A stretch of 64,000 nt of DNA from Pseudomonadota bacterium (GTDB lineage: Bacteria > Pseudomonadota > Alphaproteobacteria > Caulobacterales > Caulobacteraceae): positions 1 to 64,000 of the forward strand of contig JAHWJX010000002.1 of assembly GCA_019348195.1 (NCBI GenBank). The letters are read 5' to 3'. The notes under the pieces were generated by a model. The model searched no databases. It saw only the letters and a program-made list of their open reading frames with translations, and was not told where the DNA came from. Below, in pieces: positions 17,555-26,463 of this stretch. The translations under genes were made by a program, and so were the position numbers. Each line of letters begins with the position of its first letter. Positions within the stretch are counted from its first letter, which is position 1.

Positions 17555-18365
17555 AGGAGGTCAGGCCCAAGCTGTCGGCTAGCCAGGGGGGCGGGTCCAG
17601 GCGGACCGGGCGGGCGCCGGCGGTGAGGGCGCCGCCTTGGGCGCGGTCCAGGCGGAGCAGGGCGATGGCGCGGCCGTCGCGACCCGAGCGGACCTCCCCG
17701 GCGCGGAGCTCCCCCGAGAGGACCTCGGCGCCCGGAGGCGGGGTGCGGCCTCGTGGGCCCAGGGGGACGGCGCGGGTCTTGATCGCTCCGCGGCGCTTCA
17801 TCCGGCTGGTGATCTCCTGGCCGATGAAGCATCCCTTTTTGAAGTCGATCCCGTTCAGGAGATCGAAATCGAGCTCGATGGGGTAGTCGGTGTCCCGGCC
17901 GTCCAGGGCGGGATCGGGCACGCCCAGCGACAAGCGGTGGGCGTCGTAGTCGTCGGCCGCGGCGGTGGTCGGGCCGGGGTAGGCGGCCGACCGCCAGCCA
18001 AGGTCGGGAAGGCGAGGGTCGCGGGCCCATCCGCCTTGGGACGGCGGCCGCCCCCAGGCCGCGTGCACGGCGCCTTGCATGGGCTCCAGCCCGACCTTGG
18101 CGCGGAGCTTGTAAAGGGTGAGGCGCTTCAGAAGGCCGTCGCGGCCCGTGGCGGCGACGTCGAGAACGGCCCCGCTTTCTCCAGCGTGGACAAACAGATC
18201 GTGAAGCAGCCTGCCCTGCGGGGTGAGCAGGGCGGTGAAGCGGATGGTTCCGGGCGCCAGGCCCTCGATGTCATGGGTAAGGAGGTTGTGGAGGAAGGGC
18301 CGCCAGTCCGGACCTCCGACCCGGATCAAGGCCCGTTCGGATAAGGCGGCGATCTTGCAGGGCAT
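17553..18365 (-). CDS. ygfZ: folate-binding iron-sulfur cluster assembly protein YgfZ
   Basis: The product has 270 residues. It is related to GcvT and carries the YgfZ signature FKKGCFIGQEITSRMKRRG at about 178-196, with the conserved Cys in KGCxxGQ. YgfZ/IBA57 proteins use tetrahydrofolate and support Fe-S cluster assembly or repair. The gene diverges from the heptosyltransferase-like gene (38 bp between starts). Confidence 0.93.
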   Translation of the reverse strand: MPCKIAALSERALIRVGGPDWRPFLHNLLTHDIEGLAPGTIRFTALLTPQGRLLHDLFVHAGESGAVLDVAATGRDGLLKRLTLYKLRAKVGLEPMQGAVHAAWGRPPSQGGWARDPRLPDLGWRSAAYPGPTTAAADDYDAHRLSLGVPDPALDGRDTDYPIELDFDLLNGIDFKKGCFIGQEITSRMKRRGAIKTRAVPLGPRGRTPPPGAEVLSGELRAGEVRSGRDGRAIALLRLDRAQGGALTAGARPVRLDPPPWLADSLGLTS

Positions 18366-18403
18366 GAGCCCATCTAGGGTCCGGACGGGGTATAAGCGAA
18401 CCG

Positions 18404-19522
18404 ATGTCGGCCAAACCGTTCCCGATTCTGTTCATAACCTCCACGCGCATCGGCGACGCCGTACTGTCGTCAGGCTTGCTCGCGCGCCTGCATGCCGAGA
18501 TCCCGCACGCGCGGTTCACCATCGCCGCGGGGGTGCTGGCCGCCCCGCTTTTCCGAGACACGCCGAACCTGGAGGCGCTGATCCCTGTCGAGAAGAAGCC
18601 CGGCGGGCTGCATTGGGTGGACCTGTGGAAGCGGGTCCGCGGGACCAAGTGGGGCTTGGTGCTGGACCTTCGGGGGTCGGGGCTGGCCGGGACGCTGTGG
18701 GCCAAGATGCGCATCGTGCGGCGAAGCCCGGACGAAGACGAGCCCGTGGTGCACAAGGTGGAGGAATTGGCCCGGCTGCTGAAGCTGGACGGAGAGGCGC
18801 CGCCTGCGCCCTACCTGTTCCTCAGCGAGGAGACCCAGAGGGAGGCGGACGCTCACCTGCATGAGCACGGCTGGCGGGGTGAGCCCATTCTCGCCGTTTC
18901 CCCGGCCGCCAATTGGGTGGGCAAGACCTGGCCGGCGGAACGTTTCTCGATCCTTACCCAGCGACTGCTCGGCCGGGACGGGCCCCTGCCGGATGGGCGC
19001 CTGTTGCTGTTGGGCGGACCGGACGACCGGCGCACGACGGAAGCGGTTCGCCGCGAGGTGAGCCGCAAGCGGGTGATCGACGCCACGGGCGAGGTGGACC
19101 TGTTGATCGCCTACGCCATGCTGAAGCGGGCCCGCATCTTTGTCGGCAACGACAGCGGCTTGATGCACCTGGCGGCGGCGGCCGGAACTCCCACTCTGGG
19201 ACTGTTCGGGCCTTCGGACGATCGCAGGTACGCGCCCTGGGGGCCGCACGCCCGGGCGCTGCGGGGCCCCCGGAACTTCGAAAGCTACAAGCTCGTCGAT
19301 CCGCAGCTGAACCAGAGCCTGAGCCACATGTCGGATCTGGCGGTGGAGCGGGTGTACAAGGCGGTCCTGGAGCTCCTGGCGGAGACGCCGGAAGCGGACG
19401 GGTCGCCGGTCGCGGCCGAACCCCAGGACTCTTCGTGCCACGACGAAGGCGGGAGCTCGGCCGAAGGGATGGAGGGAGCCGACGAGCCGCCCTCGTCCGA
19501 GCGGGAGAGCGCAGTTGGCTGA
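18404..19522 (+). CDS. glycosyltransferase family 9 (ADP-heptose:LPS heptosyltransferase-like)
   Basis: The product has 372 residues. Family 9 features are ILFITSTRIGDAVLSSGLL (8-26), VSPAANWVGKTWPAERF (about 166-182), and the nucleotide-sugar site ARIFVGNDSGLMHLAAAAGT (about 244-263) followed by LFGPSD. The enzyme would add a heptose-like sugar to the lipopolysaccharide core at the inner membrane. The last 45 residues are acidic and Ser/Glu-rich, beyond the usual fold. It overlaps the dihydroorotase-like gene by 8 bp. Confidence 0.9.
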   Translation: MSAKPFPILFITSTRIGDAVLSSGLLARLHAEIPHARFTIAAGVLAAPLFRDTPNLEALIPVEKKPGGLHWVDLWKRVRGTKWGLVLDLRGSGLAGTLWAKMRIVRRSPDEDEPVVHKVEELARLLKLDGEAPPAPYLFLSEETQREADAHLHEHGWRGEPILAVSPAANWVGKTWPAERFSILTQRLLGRDGPLPDGRLLLLGGPDDRRTTEAVRREVSRKRVIDATGEVDLLIAYAMLKRARIFVGNDSGLMHLAAAAGTPTLGLFGPSDDRRYAPWGPHARALRGPRNFESYKLVDPQLNQSLSHMSDLAVERVYKAVLELLAETPEADGSPVAAEPQDSSCHDEGGSSAEGMEGADEPPSSERESAVG

Positions 19523-20846
19523 GACCTTCGATCTCGTCGTTCGCGGCGGCGAGGTGGTGAACCACGCGGGGCGGGGCAGGGCCGACGTGGGCGTGCGGGA
19601 CGGGCGGGTGGTGCGCATCGGCGATCTGGGGACGGCCTCGGCCGGCGAGGTGGTCGAGGCGGCGGGGCTGACGGTGCTGCCGGGCCTGATCGACACCCAG
19701 GTCCATTTCCGCGAGCCGGGGCTGGACTGGAAGGAGGATCTGGAGACCGGCTCGCGCGCGGCGGTGCTGGGCGGGGTCACAACCGTGTTCGAGATGCCGA
19801 ACACCGATCCCAACACCACCGATGCGACGACTCTGGCCGACAAGCTGGAGCGGGCGCAGGGGCGCATGCACTGCGATCACGCCTTTTACGTGGGCGGGAC
19901 GCACGAAAACGTCGGGGAACTGGCCGAGCTGGAGCGGCTGCCGGGCTGCTGCGGGGTCAAGGTGTTCATGGGGGCCTCGACGGGCTCCTTGCTCGTGCCG
20001 GACGACGACGGCGTTGAGGCGGTGCTGCGCGCCGTGAACCGACGGGCGACCTTCCATTCGGAGGACGAGTACCGGCTGGCCGAGCGGCGGGGGCTGGCGC
20101 GGGCGGGGGACTGGACCAGCCACCCCGAGGTGCGGGACTCCGAGAGCGCGGTGCGAAGCACGCGCCGTTTGCTCAAGCTCGCCCGCGACTTGGGCAAGCG
20201 CATTCACGTTCTGCACGTAAGCTCGGCCGACGAGATCGGCTTACTGCGCGACGCCAAGGACGTGGCCACGGCCGAGGTCACGCCGCAGCATCTGACGTTG
20301 GCGGGACCGGAGGCCTACGAGCGGCTGCGGGGCTTCGCGCAGATGAACCCGCCGATCCGGGACACGGCGCACCGTGACGGACTGTGGCGGGGGCTGGAGG
20401 TGTTCGACGTGCTCGGATCGGACCACGCGCCCCACACGCGAGAGGAAAAGGCGCGACCCTATCCTCAGTCGCCGTCCGGGATGCCGGGCGTGCAGACGCT
20501 GGCGGCGGTGATGCTGACGCATGTGGCGGCCGGGCGGCTTTCGCTGGAGCGTTTCGTGGACCTCACCAGCGCCGGGGCGCAACGGGTGTTCGGGATTGCG
20601 GGAAAAGGACGGATGGCGGAGGGCTACGACGCGGACCTGACGATCGTGGATCTCAAGGCGCGCCGGACGATCCGGCACGCCGACATGGCCAGCCGCGCGG
20701 GGTGGACGCCGTTCGACGGCTTCGAGGCGGTCGGCTGGCCGGTGATGACGGTGGTCCGCGGCCGGGTGGTCATGCGCGACGACGAGGTGGTCGCGGAAGG
20801 GATCGGGACGCCCGTGCGGTTCACGGAAACCCTGGAAGGCCGGTGA
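19515..20846 (+). CDS. pyrC: dihydroorotase-family amidohydrolase
   Basis: The product has 443 residues with a TTG start preceded by GGGAGAG, overlapping the upstream gene by 8 bp. Seen are LIDTQVHFREPGLDWKEDL (59-77), FEMPNTDPNTT, KVFMGASTGSLL (active-site Lys region), HVLHVSSADE and VLGSDHAPHTREE. In class I dihydroorotases the first motif is normally HxH; here it is QxH (Gln62, His64), so one zinc ligand is substituted. The pyrimidine role is therefore likely but not certain; another cyclic amidohydrolase is the alternative. No pyrB is adjacent. Confidence 0.85.
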   Translation: MAETFDLVVRGGEVVNHAGRGRADVGVRDGRVVRIGDLGTASAGEVVEAAGLTVLPGLIDTQVHFREPGLDWKEDLETGSRAAVLGGVTTVFEMPNTDPNTTDATTLADKLERAQGRMHCDHAFYVGGTHENVGELAELERLPGCCGVKVFMGASTGSLLVPDDDGVEAVLRAVNRRATFHSEDEYRLAERRGLARAGDWTSHPEVRDSESAVRSTRRLLKLARDLGKRIHVLHVSSADEIGLLRDAKDVATAEVTPQHLTLAGPEAYERLRGFAQMNPPIRDTAHRDGLWRGLEVFDVLGSDHAPHTREEKARPYPQSPSGMPGVQTLAAVMLTHVAAGRLSLERFVDLTSAGAQRVFGIAGKGRMAEGYDADLTIVDLKARRTIRHADMASRAGWTPFDGFEAVGWPVMTVVRGRVVMRDDEVVAEGIGTPVRFTETLEGR

Positions 20847-21013
20847 CCTGCGCTCTCCCGTCTGCGGGAAGTTGTCGGCGGAGCCGGTCCAGAAGGGCCT
20901 GAACCTCTTCGAGCGCTCTTCGAGCGGGGCTGCCGCCGCGCGGCTGTCCTCCCCGCACTGGAAGCTGCGCGGGGCGCGTCGGGCGCGGAGTCCGAGACCC
21001 GGACCGAGCTGTT

Positions 21014-22087
21014 TCAGCCCTCGGGGCCTGTGGTCACCGGGGCGTCAGGGTCCGCCGGGGGCCGGATCACGGGCGGGGGCGGCCGGGCGGGCTGGGCCGC
21101 GCGAGGCGGCGGCAGCACCAGCGGCGGAACCTGGACAGGCGCGGGCGCAGGCGCGGGCGCCGCTGCTGTGGCCCGGGGCGCGGGTGTAGGCGCGGGCGTG
21201 GCCGCCCGTGTCCGTTGCGCCGGCTGGACCTCACGGGCCGGGCGGGCGGCGGGCCGGACCGGAACGCTCTGGTCGGCCTCCACTGGGCGCGATTGTCTCG
21301 ACAGGGGAGCAGGCGTCTCGGCGCGAAGGACGGGCGACGGAGCCGGTGGCGTCTCGACCGCGACGGGCGGAGGGGTCGGCGGGGTCGTGGAGGCCTCGCT
21401 CGTTGCAGGCCGGGCGGAGGGCGCGGCGGGAGCGGCCGCTACGGCGGGCGCGGGCTCCGGCTGGGGCGCGGACGGACGGGAGATCACCCAGGCCGCACCG
21501 GCGCCGGCAAGGGTCAGCAGGACGGCCCCGATCGCCAGACCGGGGGGAAGGCCATGGCCCGCCTTGGAGCGCGGGGCCACGGCGGGCGGGACGCTGAATG
21601 GCGTGGCCGCTTCAACGGCTTCGGGCGGGTGGGCTGCGGGCGCCGGCGGAGGGGGCGCCGGGTCAGGCGTCACGGTGATAGGCAGACCGCGCCGTGGCGT
21701 CGGTATCGGCGCAGGGGCGGCCTCCACCAATGCTATCGGGGCTGACACAGCCGGCGGTGGGGTGGAAGCCGCCGGCGCGGGCTGCGGGCGAAATCCGCCC
21801 ACCGGGTCCTTGGGGGCGGGGACGCTGATCAGGCCGGCGGGCGCGGGCTGGGAGGCCGGGCGCGGAGCGGGCGCCGGCTCGCGGCGGACGGGAACGCTGA
21901 GGTATTGGTCGGTCCTGGGCCCGGCCGGAGGCGCTGCGGGGCCGGACGGAGGCTTGGCGCGCGGCGGGGCCGGCGCGGCCGAAGGCGCGGGCATGAGCTC
22001 CATGGACTTGAGGGAGCCGTAGGGGGAGGGCCGCGCGAAGGGATTGGCGGGAGCAGGCCGCTGATCCTTGGAACGGGGTGGCTGCAT
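21014..22087 (-). CDS. proline/alanine-rich single-helix membrane protein
   Basis: The product has 357 residues. The start at 22087 has GGAG 6 nt upstream. Residues 1-175 are Pro/Ala-rich with few hydrophobic patches, one membrane helix lies at about 181-203 (LAIGAVLLTLAGAGAAWVIS), and residues 205-357 are again Pro/Ala/Val-rich. The helix, composition and codon phase support this strand over the glycine-rich open frame opposite. Such proteins often span the periplasm or bind the cell wall, but I recognise no domain. It converges with the dihydroorotase-like gene, leaving 167 bp without features. Confidence 0.65.
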   Translation of the reverse strand: MQPPRSKDQRPAPANPFARPSPYGSLKSMELMPAPSAAPAPPRAKPPSGPAAPPAGPRTDQYLSVPVRREPAPAPRPASQPAPAGLISVPAPKDPVGGFRPQPAPAASTPPPAVSAPIALVEAAPAPIPTPRRGLPITVTPDPAPPPPAPAAHPPEAVEAATPFSVPPAVAPRSKAGHGLPPGLAIGAVLLTLAGAGAAWVISRPSAPQPEPAPAVAAAPAAPSARPATSEASTTPPTPPPVAVETPPAPSPVLRAETPAPLSRQSRPVEADQSVPVRPAARPAREVQPAQRTRAATPAPTPAPRATAAAPAPAPAPVQVPPLVLPPPRAAQPARPPPPVIRPPADPDAPVTTGPEG

Positions 22088-22260
22088 GGTGCGCTCCGCC
22101 CCGGTCGCGGGGACCTGGGCTGTTATGCTTGCGGCAGAGTTGGTCGGTTGTATGGCGTGGTAGCGGCGGGGCGGGCGAACTTGCAAGGCCGACGCAGGGG
22201 CGCGTAGCGCGAGCGCGCTCACGCGTCACCGACGCTGGCGGCGGCGGCCGGGAGGGTGCG

Positions 22261-22797
22261 ATGGGTGGGACGGGGGCGGACACGGGACCGGTGCTGTGCA
22301 CGGCGCGGCTGGCGATGCGGCCTCACAGGCTGGAAGACTTCGGGGACAGCCTGGCCTTGTGGTCCAGCCCTCTCACCACGCGCTTCGTGGGCGGGGTCGT
22401 TCCGGCCGAGGACGAGGTCTGGAACCGACTGATGCGCTACGCCGGCTTCTGGTCACTACTGGGATATGGCTTCTGGGTGGTCCGTGAGCGGAACGGAGAG
22501 CGCTTTGTGGGGGAGGTGGGCGTCGGCGACGGCCGGCGCGGTCTGGGGGCGGCGTTTTCGGGGGGGCCCGAAATGGGCTGGGCGATCGCCCCGGAAATGC
22601 AGGGACGAGGCCTGGCCGGAGAGGCTGCGGCGGCCGCCCTGGCCTGGGCGGACGAACGGTGGCCTCGGACCGTGTGCCTGATCCATCCGGAGAACAGTCC
22701 GTCCCTGCGCGTGGCCGAGCGCAACGGCTACCGTCCTTTCCAGGAGACCGTTTTCAAAGGGCAGCCGACCGTGCTGTTCGAGCGGCGGCGGCCTTAG
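22261..22797 (+). CDS. GNAT family N-acetyltransferase (RimJ/RimL type)
   Basis: The product has 178 residues. The start at 22261 has GGAGG 5 nt upstream. The RimJ-like pattern is TARLAMRPHRLEDF (14-27), EMGWAIAPEMQGRGLAGEA (the acetyl-CoA loop QGRGLA at about 117-122) and HPENSPSLRVAERNGYR near the end. It probably acetylates a small molecule or a protein N-terminus; the substrate is unknown. It ends 2 bp before tlyA. Confidence 0.88.
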   Translation: MGGTGADTGPVLCTARLAMRPHRLEDFGDSLALWSSPLTTRFVGGVVPAEDEVWNRLMRYAGFWSLLGYGFWVVRERNGERFVGEVGVGDGRRGLGAAFSGGPEMGWAIAPEMQGRGLAGEAAAAALAWADERWPRTVCLIHPENSPSLRVAERNGYRPFQETVFKGQPTVLFERRRP

Positions 22798-22799
22798 GC

Positions 22800-23549
22800 A
22801 TGTCGGGCGGGGAGCGGCTGGACGTCCGCCTGACCCGTGTGGGGCTGTTCGAGAGTCGCGCCAAGGCCGCTGCGGCCATTGCGGCGGGGCGGGTGACCGT
22901 GGACGGAACGGTGGCGCGCAAGCCCGGAGCGACGGTGGCGCCCGACGCGGTCATCGCGGCGGAGCCGGCCCACCCCTGGGTCGGCCGCGGGGCGCTGAAG
23001 CTGGTCCATGCGCTGGAGCTCTGGCCGATCGCGGTGGAGGGACGCGTGTGCCTCGACGTGGGCGCCTCGACCGGCGGGTTCACCCAAGTGCTGCTGAGCC
23101 GGGGCGCGGCGCGGGTCTATGCGGTGGACGTCGGTCGCGGGCAGCTGCACCCCCGGCTGGCGACGGACCCGCGGGTTGTGCCGCTGGAGGGCGTGGACGC
23201 CAGGCGGCTGGACCGGGTGCTCGTCCCGGAGGAGGTGGGGTTGGTGGTCTGCGACGCCAGCTTCATCGGCCTGGCCAAGGTGCTGGGGGCGGCCTTGGGG
23301 TTGAGCGCGCCCGGGGCGGAACTGGTGGCCCTGGTCAAACCGCAGTTCGAAGTGGGGCCGGAGCGGGTGGGCAAGGGCGGGCTGGTGCGCGACCCGCTCG
23401 CCCGTGCTGAGGCGGTGGCGGGTGTCCAGAGCTGGCTGGAGACTCGGGGCTGGGCGGTGCGCGGCCAGGTGGAGAGCCCGATCGCGGGTGGCGAGGGCGC
23501 CCTGGAGACGCTGGTATGGGCGGCCCGGCCGGAGCCTAGCTCCGGGTAA
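22800..23549 (+). CDS. tlyA: TlyA family rRNA (cytidine-2'-O)-methyltransferase
   Basis: The product has 249 residues. The N-terminal S4 RNA-binding domain ([30 protein letters not shown]) is followed by an FtsJ-like methyltransferase with [20 protein letters not shown] at about 83-102, and [16 protein letters not shown] at about 180-195. TlyA methylates 2'-OH groups of 23S (and in some species 16S) rRNA. The start at 22800 is favoured over upstream frames because it begins the S4 domain. The 3' end overlaps prmA by 14 bp in convergent orientation. Confidence 0.93.
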   Translation: MSGGERLDVRLTRVGLFESRAKAAAAIAAGRVTVDGTVARKPGATVAPDAVIAAEPAHPWVGRGALKLVHALELWPIAVEGRVCLDVGASTGGFTQVLLSRGAARVYAVDVGRGQLHPRLATDPRVVPLEGVDARRLDRVLVPEEVGLVVCDASFIGLAKVLGAALGLSAPGAELVALVKPQFEVGPERVGKGGLVRDPLARAEAVAGVQSWLETRGWAVRGQVESPIAGGEGALETLVWAARPEPSSG

Positions 23550-24402
23550 GCACCAGGGTGGCCCAGGCGTCCTTGTGCAGAACGTTGGCGAGGGTGAAGC
23601 CGGCGGCTTCGTAGGCGGTGCGCACGGCCTCCTCCTGGGTCCGGAGCAGGCCCGACAGTATGGTGGTTGCACCAGGGCGTAGGGCGGCGTGGATATCGGC
23701 GGCGAGCTCGATCAGAGGCTGGGCCAGGATGTTGGCGAAGGCGAGGTCGTAAGGAGCTTCGTCCGCGACCGCCGGATCCTCGAGGCCGGCGGCGTGGACG
23801 AAACGGGCGCCCGCGTCGTTGAGGGCGGCGTTCTCGTTGGCGATGCGGACGGACACGGGATCGATGTCGGTGCCGAGCGCCGTGGGCGAACCTGTGCGGG
23901 CGGCCGCGATGGCGAGCACGCCCGTGCCGCAGCCCACGTCCAGAACCTTGGCGAAGGTCGCGCCTTCCGAGAGCAGGCGGTCATAGGCTTCGAGACAGCC
24001 GGTGGTGGTGCCGTGGTGGCCGGTGCCGAAGGCGGCGCCGGCCTCGATACGTAGGTTCACGGTGTCTTGCGGCGTCCGGCCACGGTCGTGCGCGCCGTAG
24101 ATGAAGAATCGGCCGGCCCGCACCGGAGGCAGGCCGGAGAGGGCCATGGCCAGCCAGTCGGCGTCCGCGAGCTCTTCGGTGGCGACGGAAAGGGGGAAGC
24201 GGGCGAGGGCGGCGCTGATTGCGTCCGCCTCTTGCGTCGAGGTGGGATAGGCGTCGATGCGCCAGACGTCCGCGTCCTCGTCCTCCTCCAGGATGGAATA
24301 GGTGGCGCCTTCCAGCTGCGGGTCGGCGTCGAGCAGGGCCGCGGCGGCTTCGGCCTGGGCGCGCGGGCCACGCGCGGTGATCTGGACGGCGGGGTCGGAC
24401 AT
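23536..24402 (-). CDS. prmA: ribosomal protein L11 methyltransferase
   Basis: The product has 288 residues. The substrate-binding N-domain is followed by the linker region [20 protein letters not shown] (about 121-140), the SAM motif [20 protein letters not shown] (about 151-170) and the NxxA/P-type motif [13 protein letters not shown]. PrmA trimethylates lysines of L11. It is oriented opposite to tlyA. Confidence 0.95.
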   Translation of the reverse strand: MSDPAVQITARGPRAQAEAAAALLDADPQLEGATYSILEEDEDADVWRIDAYPTSTQEADAISAALARFPLSVATEELADADWLAMALSGLPPVRAGRFFIYGAHDRGRTPQDTVNLRIEAGAAFGTGHHGTTTGCLEAYDRLLSEGATFAKVLDVGCGTGVLAIAAARTGSPTALGTDIDPVSVRIANENAALNDAGARFVHAAGLEDPAVADEAPYDLAFANILAQPLIELAADIHAALRPGATTILSGLLRTQEEAVRTAYEAAGFTLANVLHKDAWATLVLTRS

Positions 24403-24480
24403 GGGCGCGGGGCTTAGGGCTCCGCGCCGGAAAGTCCAAGCCTCCGCTGGCGGCGTAACGAGCGAGGTGAGCCCGGCGGG

Positions 24481-24948
24481 TCAGCCCCCCCGGGCGGGGC
24501 GCTCTCCATAGAGGATCGCCACCGTCTCGGCGACGCAGGCCGGGCGGGTCTGCCCTTCGATCTCGACCGTGCACTCAGTGACGAGTTGGAGCCCCCCCGC
24601 GCGCTTGTCGCAGGCCAGCACCGATTGGCGCAGGCGCACCTGAGCCGGGACCCGCACGACATTGGTGAAGCGGACCTTGTTGCACCCGTAGTTGATGCCC
24701 CGGGTCACCCCCACAAAGGCGATCATGCTCTGCGACAGCATGGGGATGAGCGACAGGGTCAGGTAGCCGTGTGCGATGGTCCCGCCGAGCTCGGCGGTCG
24801 CGCGCTCAACATCGACGTGGATCCATTGGTGATCCCCCGTGGCCTGGGCGAAGCGGTCCACCCGCTCCTGGTCCACCGCGACCCAGTTGGACACGCCCAA
24901 CTCCTGGCCCACGAGTTCGGGCAGTTCGGTGATGGGGATCTGGCGCAT
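24481..24948 (-). CDS. MaoC family dehydratase
   Basis: The product has 155 residues with a hot-dog fold. The hydratase-2 motif is in FAQATGDHQWIHVDVERA (about 33-50), with Asp and His catalytic residues, then GTIAHGYLTLSLIP and NYGCNKVRFTNVVRVPAQVR. It would hydrate or dehydrate an enoyl-CoA. It diverges from the DUF2336 gene; 89 bp separate the starts. Confidence 0.92.
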   Translation of the reverse strand: MRQIPITELPELVGQELGVSNWVAVDQERVDRFAQATGDHQWIHVDVERATAELGGTIAHGYLTLSLIPMLSQSMIAFVGVTRGINYGCNKVRFTNVVRVPAQVRLRQSVLACDKRAGGLQLVTECTVEIEGQTRPACVAETVAILYGERPARGG

Positions 24949-25037
24949 GGGCCTTGGCTAGAGCTCGCGACGGGCCGCCGCAAGCGGCGGGAAAGCACAC
25001 CCGGCCTTAACCATCCGGGCCGCAGGGTCGGCCGGCC

Positions 25038-26264
25038 ATGGCCGAAGCTGCGTTGAGCTATTCCGACCTATCGCGGGACACGCCCGAGGCGCCCGCCCCG
25101 CGTTCGCGCACCACCCTGCTCAAGCGGCTGACCGACGTCGTGTGCCTCCCGTCTTCTCGGGTGAACACCTTCGAGCGCGCCATGACCGCGGACCTGCTGG
25201 TGGAGATGCTCAACGACGCCTCGGTCGCCGAGCGCACGCGCACCGCGCGGCGGATGTGCCAGCTGGCGGACGCCCCCAACAACCTGCTTCGCCGGCTTTT
25301 GCTGGACGAGGCGGAGGTGGCGCAGCCTCTGCTCGAGGGTAGCCATGCGCTGACCGACGCGGACCTGGTCATGGTGGTGATGAACGCGACCACCGAGCAC
25401 CGCAAGCTGGTGGCGCGCCGACGCGACCTGGCCGAGATCGTGGGTGAGGCCCTGCTGGAGCGCGCCGAGCCCGCGGTGATCCAGACGCTGCTCCGGAACG
25501 AGACCGCTCGACTGTCGCAGCCCACCATGGACGTGGTCGTGGCCGCCTCGCGGGACGAGCTCTCGCTGATCCCCTGGGTGCTGCGGCGGCGCGAGCTTCG
25601 GCCCAGCCAAGCCTATGTGATGTTCTGGTGGGCGGACGCCGAGGCGCGGCGCACCATCCTGCAAAGGTTCGCTGTGAGCCGTGAGGTGCTGCAGGACATG
25701 GCGGGCGACGTGTTCCCGATCGCCGCGGCCGAAGGCTGGCAGGACGCCAGTTCGCGCAAGGCGCTGCAGTTCATCGAGCGCCGGCAGCGGAACCGGGCGG
25801 CCATCGACAAGAGCCCTTTCGGGAGCCTGGAGGACGCGGTGCGGCAGGCGCAGAGCGGATTGACGCGCGAGATCGCCGAGGAGATCAGCTATCTAGCCGG
25901 GATCAAGCCCATGACCGGGGCCAAGATCCTGGCCGACGACGGCGGCGAGCCGATCGCCATTCTGTGCAAGGCGGCGGGGCTGCCCAAGGCCGCCGTGCGG
26001 GCGATCTGGCGGGGGCTGCGGCGGCCGGAGACGGACTCCTCGGGCGCTCTTCTGCCGCCGCTGGAGCGGGTCATGATCACCTATGACAGCATGGCGGTGG
26101 ACCGGGCGCAGACCGTGTTACGCTATTGGAACTGGTCGCTCAGTTCGGCGCTGACCCCGGCCCTGCTGCAGGCCATCCGGGAGGGCGAGACGGAGCCGCT
26201 GGACGGGTTTTCGGTGCCTCAGCGCGCGGCCATGCTGGCTTTGGGCGGGGAGTACGGACGCTAG
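25038..26264 (+). CDS. DUF2336 domain-containing protein
   Basis: The product has 408 residues and is almost entirely helical. The DUF2336 repeat region is seen in FERAMTADLLVEMLNDASVA (about 45-64) and MCQLADAPNNLLRRLLLDEA. DUF2336 proteins are common in Caulobacterales and rhizobia and are sometimes linked to flagellar or surface regulation, but no function is established for this one. 199 bp without recognisable features separate it from ccmI. Confidence 0.85.
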   Translation: MAEAALSYSDLSRDTPEAPAPRSRTTLLKRLTDVVCLPSSRVNTFERAMTADLLVEMLNDASVAERTRTARRMCQLADAPNNLLRRLLLDEAEVAQPLLEGSHALTDADLVMVVMNATTEHRKLVARRRDLAEIVGEALLERAEPAVIQTLLRNETARLSQPTMDVVVAASRDELSLIPWVLRRRELRPSQAYVMFWWADAEARRTILQRFAVSREVLQDMAGDVFPIAAAEGWQDASSRKALQFIERRQRNRAAIDKSPFGSLEDAVRQAQSGLTREIAEEISYLAGIKPMTGAKILADDGGEPIAILCKAAGLPKAAVRAIWRGLRRPETDSSGALLPPLERVMITYDSMAVDRAQTVLRYWNWSLSSALTPALLQAIREGETEPLDGFSVPQRAAMLALGGEYGR

Positions 26265-26463
26265 GCGGACCCGGCGCCTGGGCCTGGGATCTCCCCTTGG
26301 CCTGCCTCTCCCGGAGCTGGAAGTTCGGCGGAGCCGACGGGAGGCTTGGCGAGGACCTCCTCCGCCGCCCGGCTGTCCTCCTCCCGCGCGATCCCGCCCC
26401 ATGAAGGGCGCGGGAACCTGACACGCCCGCGCCGGCCGCCTACATGCCGCGCGTGAGACAAGC

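Noticed and set aside
21030-22022. A Gly-rich plus-strand open frame opposite the Pro-rich protein
   Set aside because: The minus-strand frame has a ribosome-binding site and a defined membrane helix; the Gly-rich frame is the expected mirror of Pro codons.
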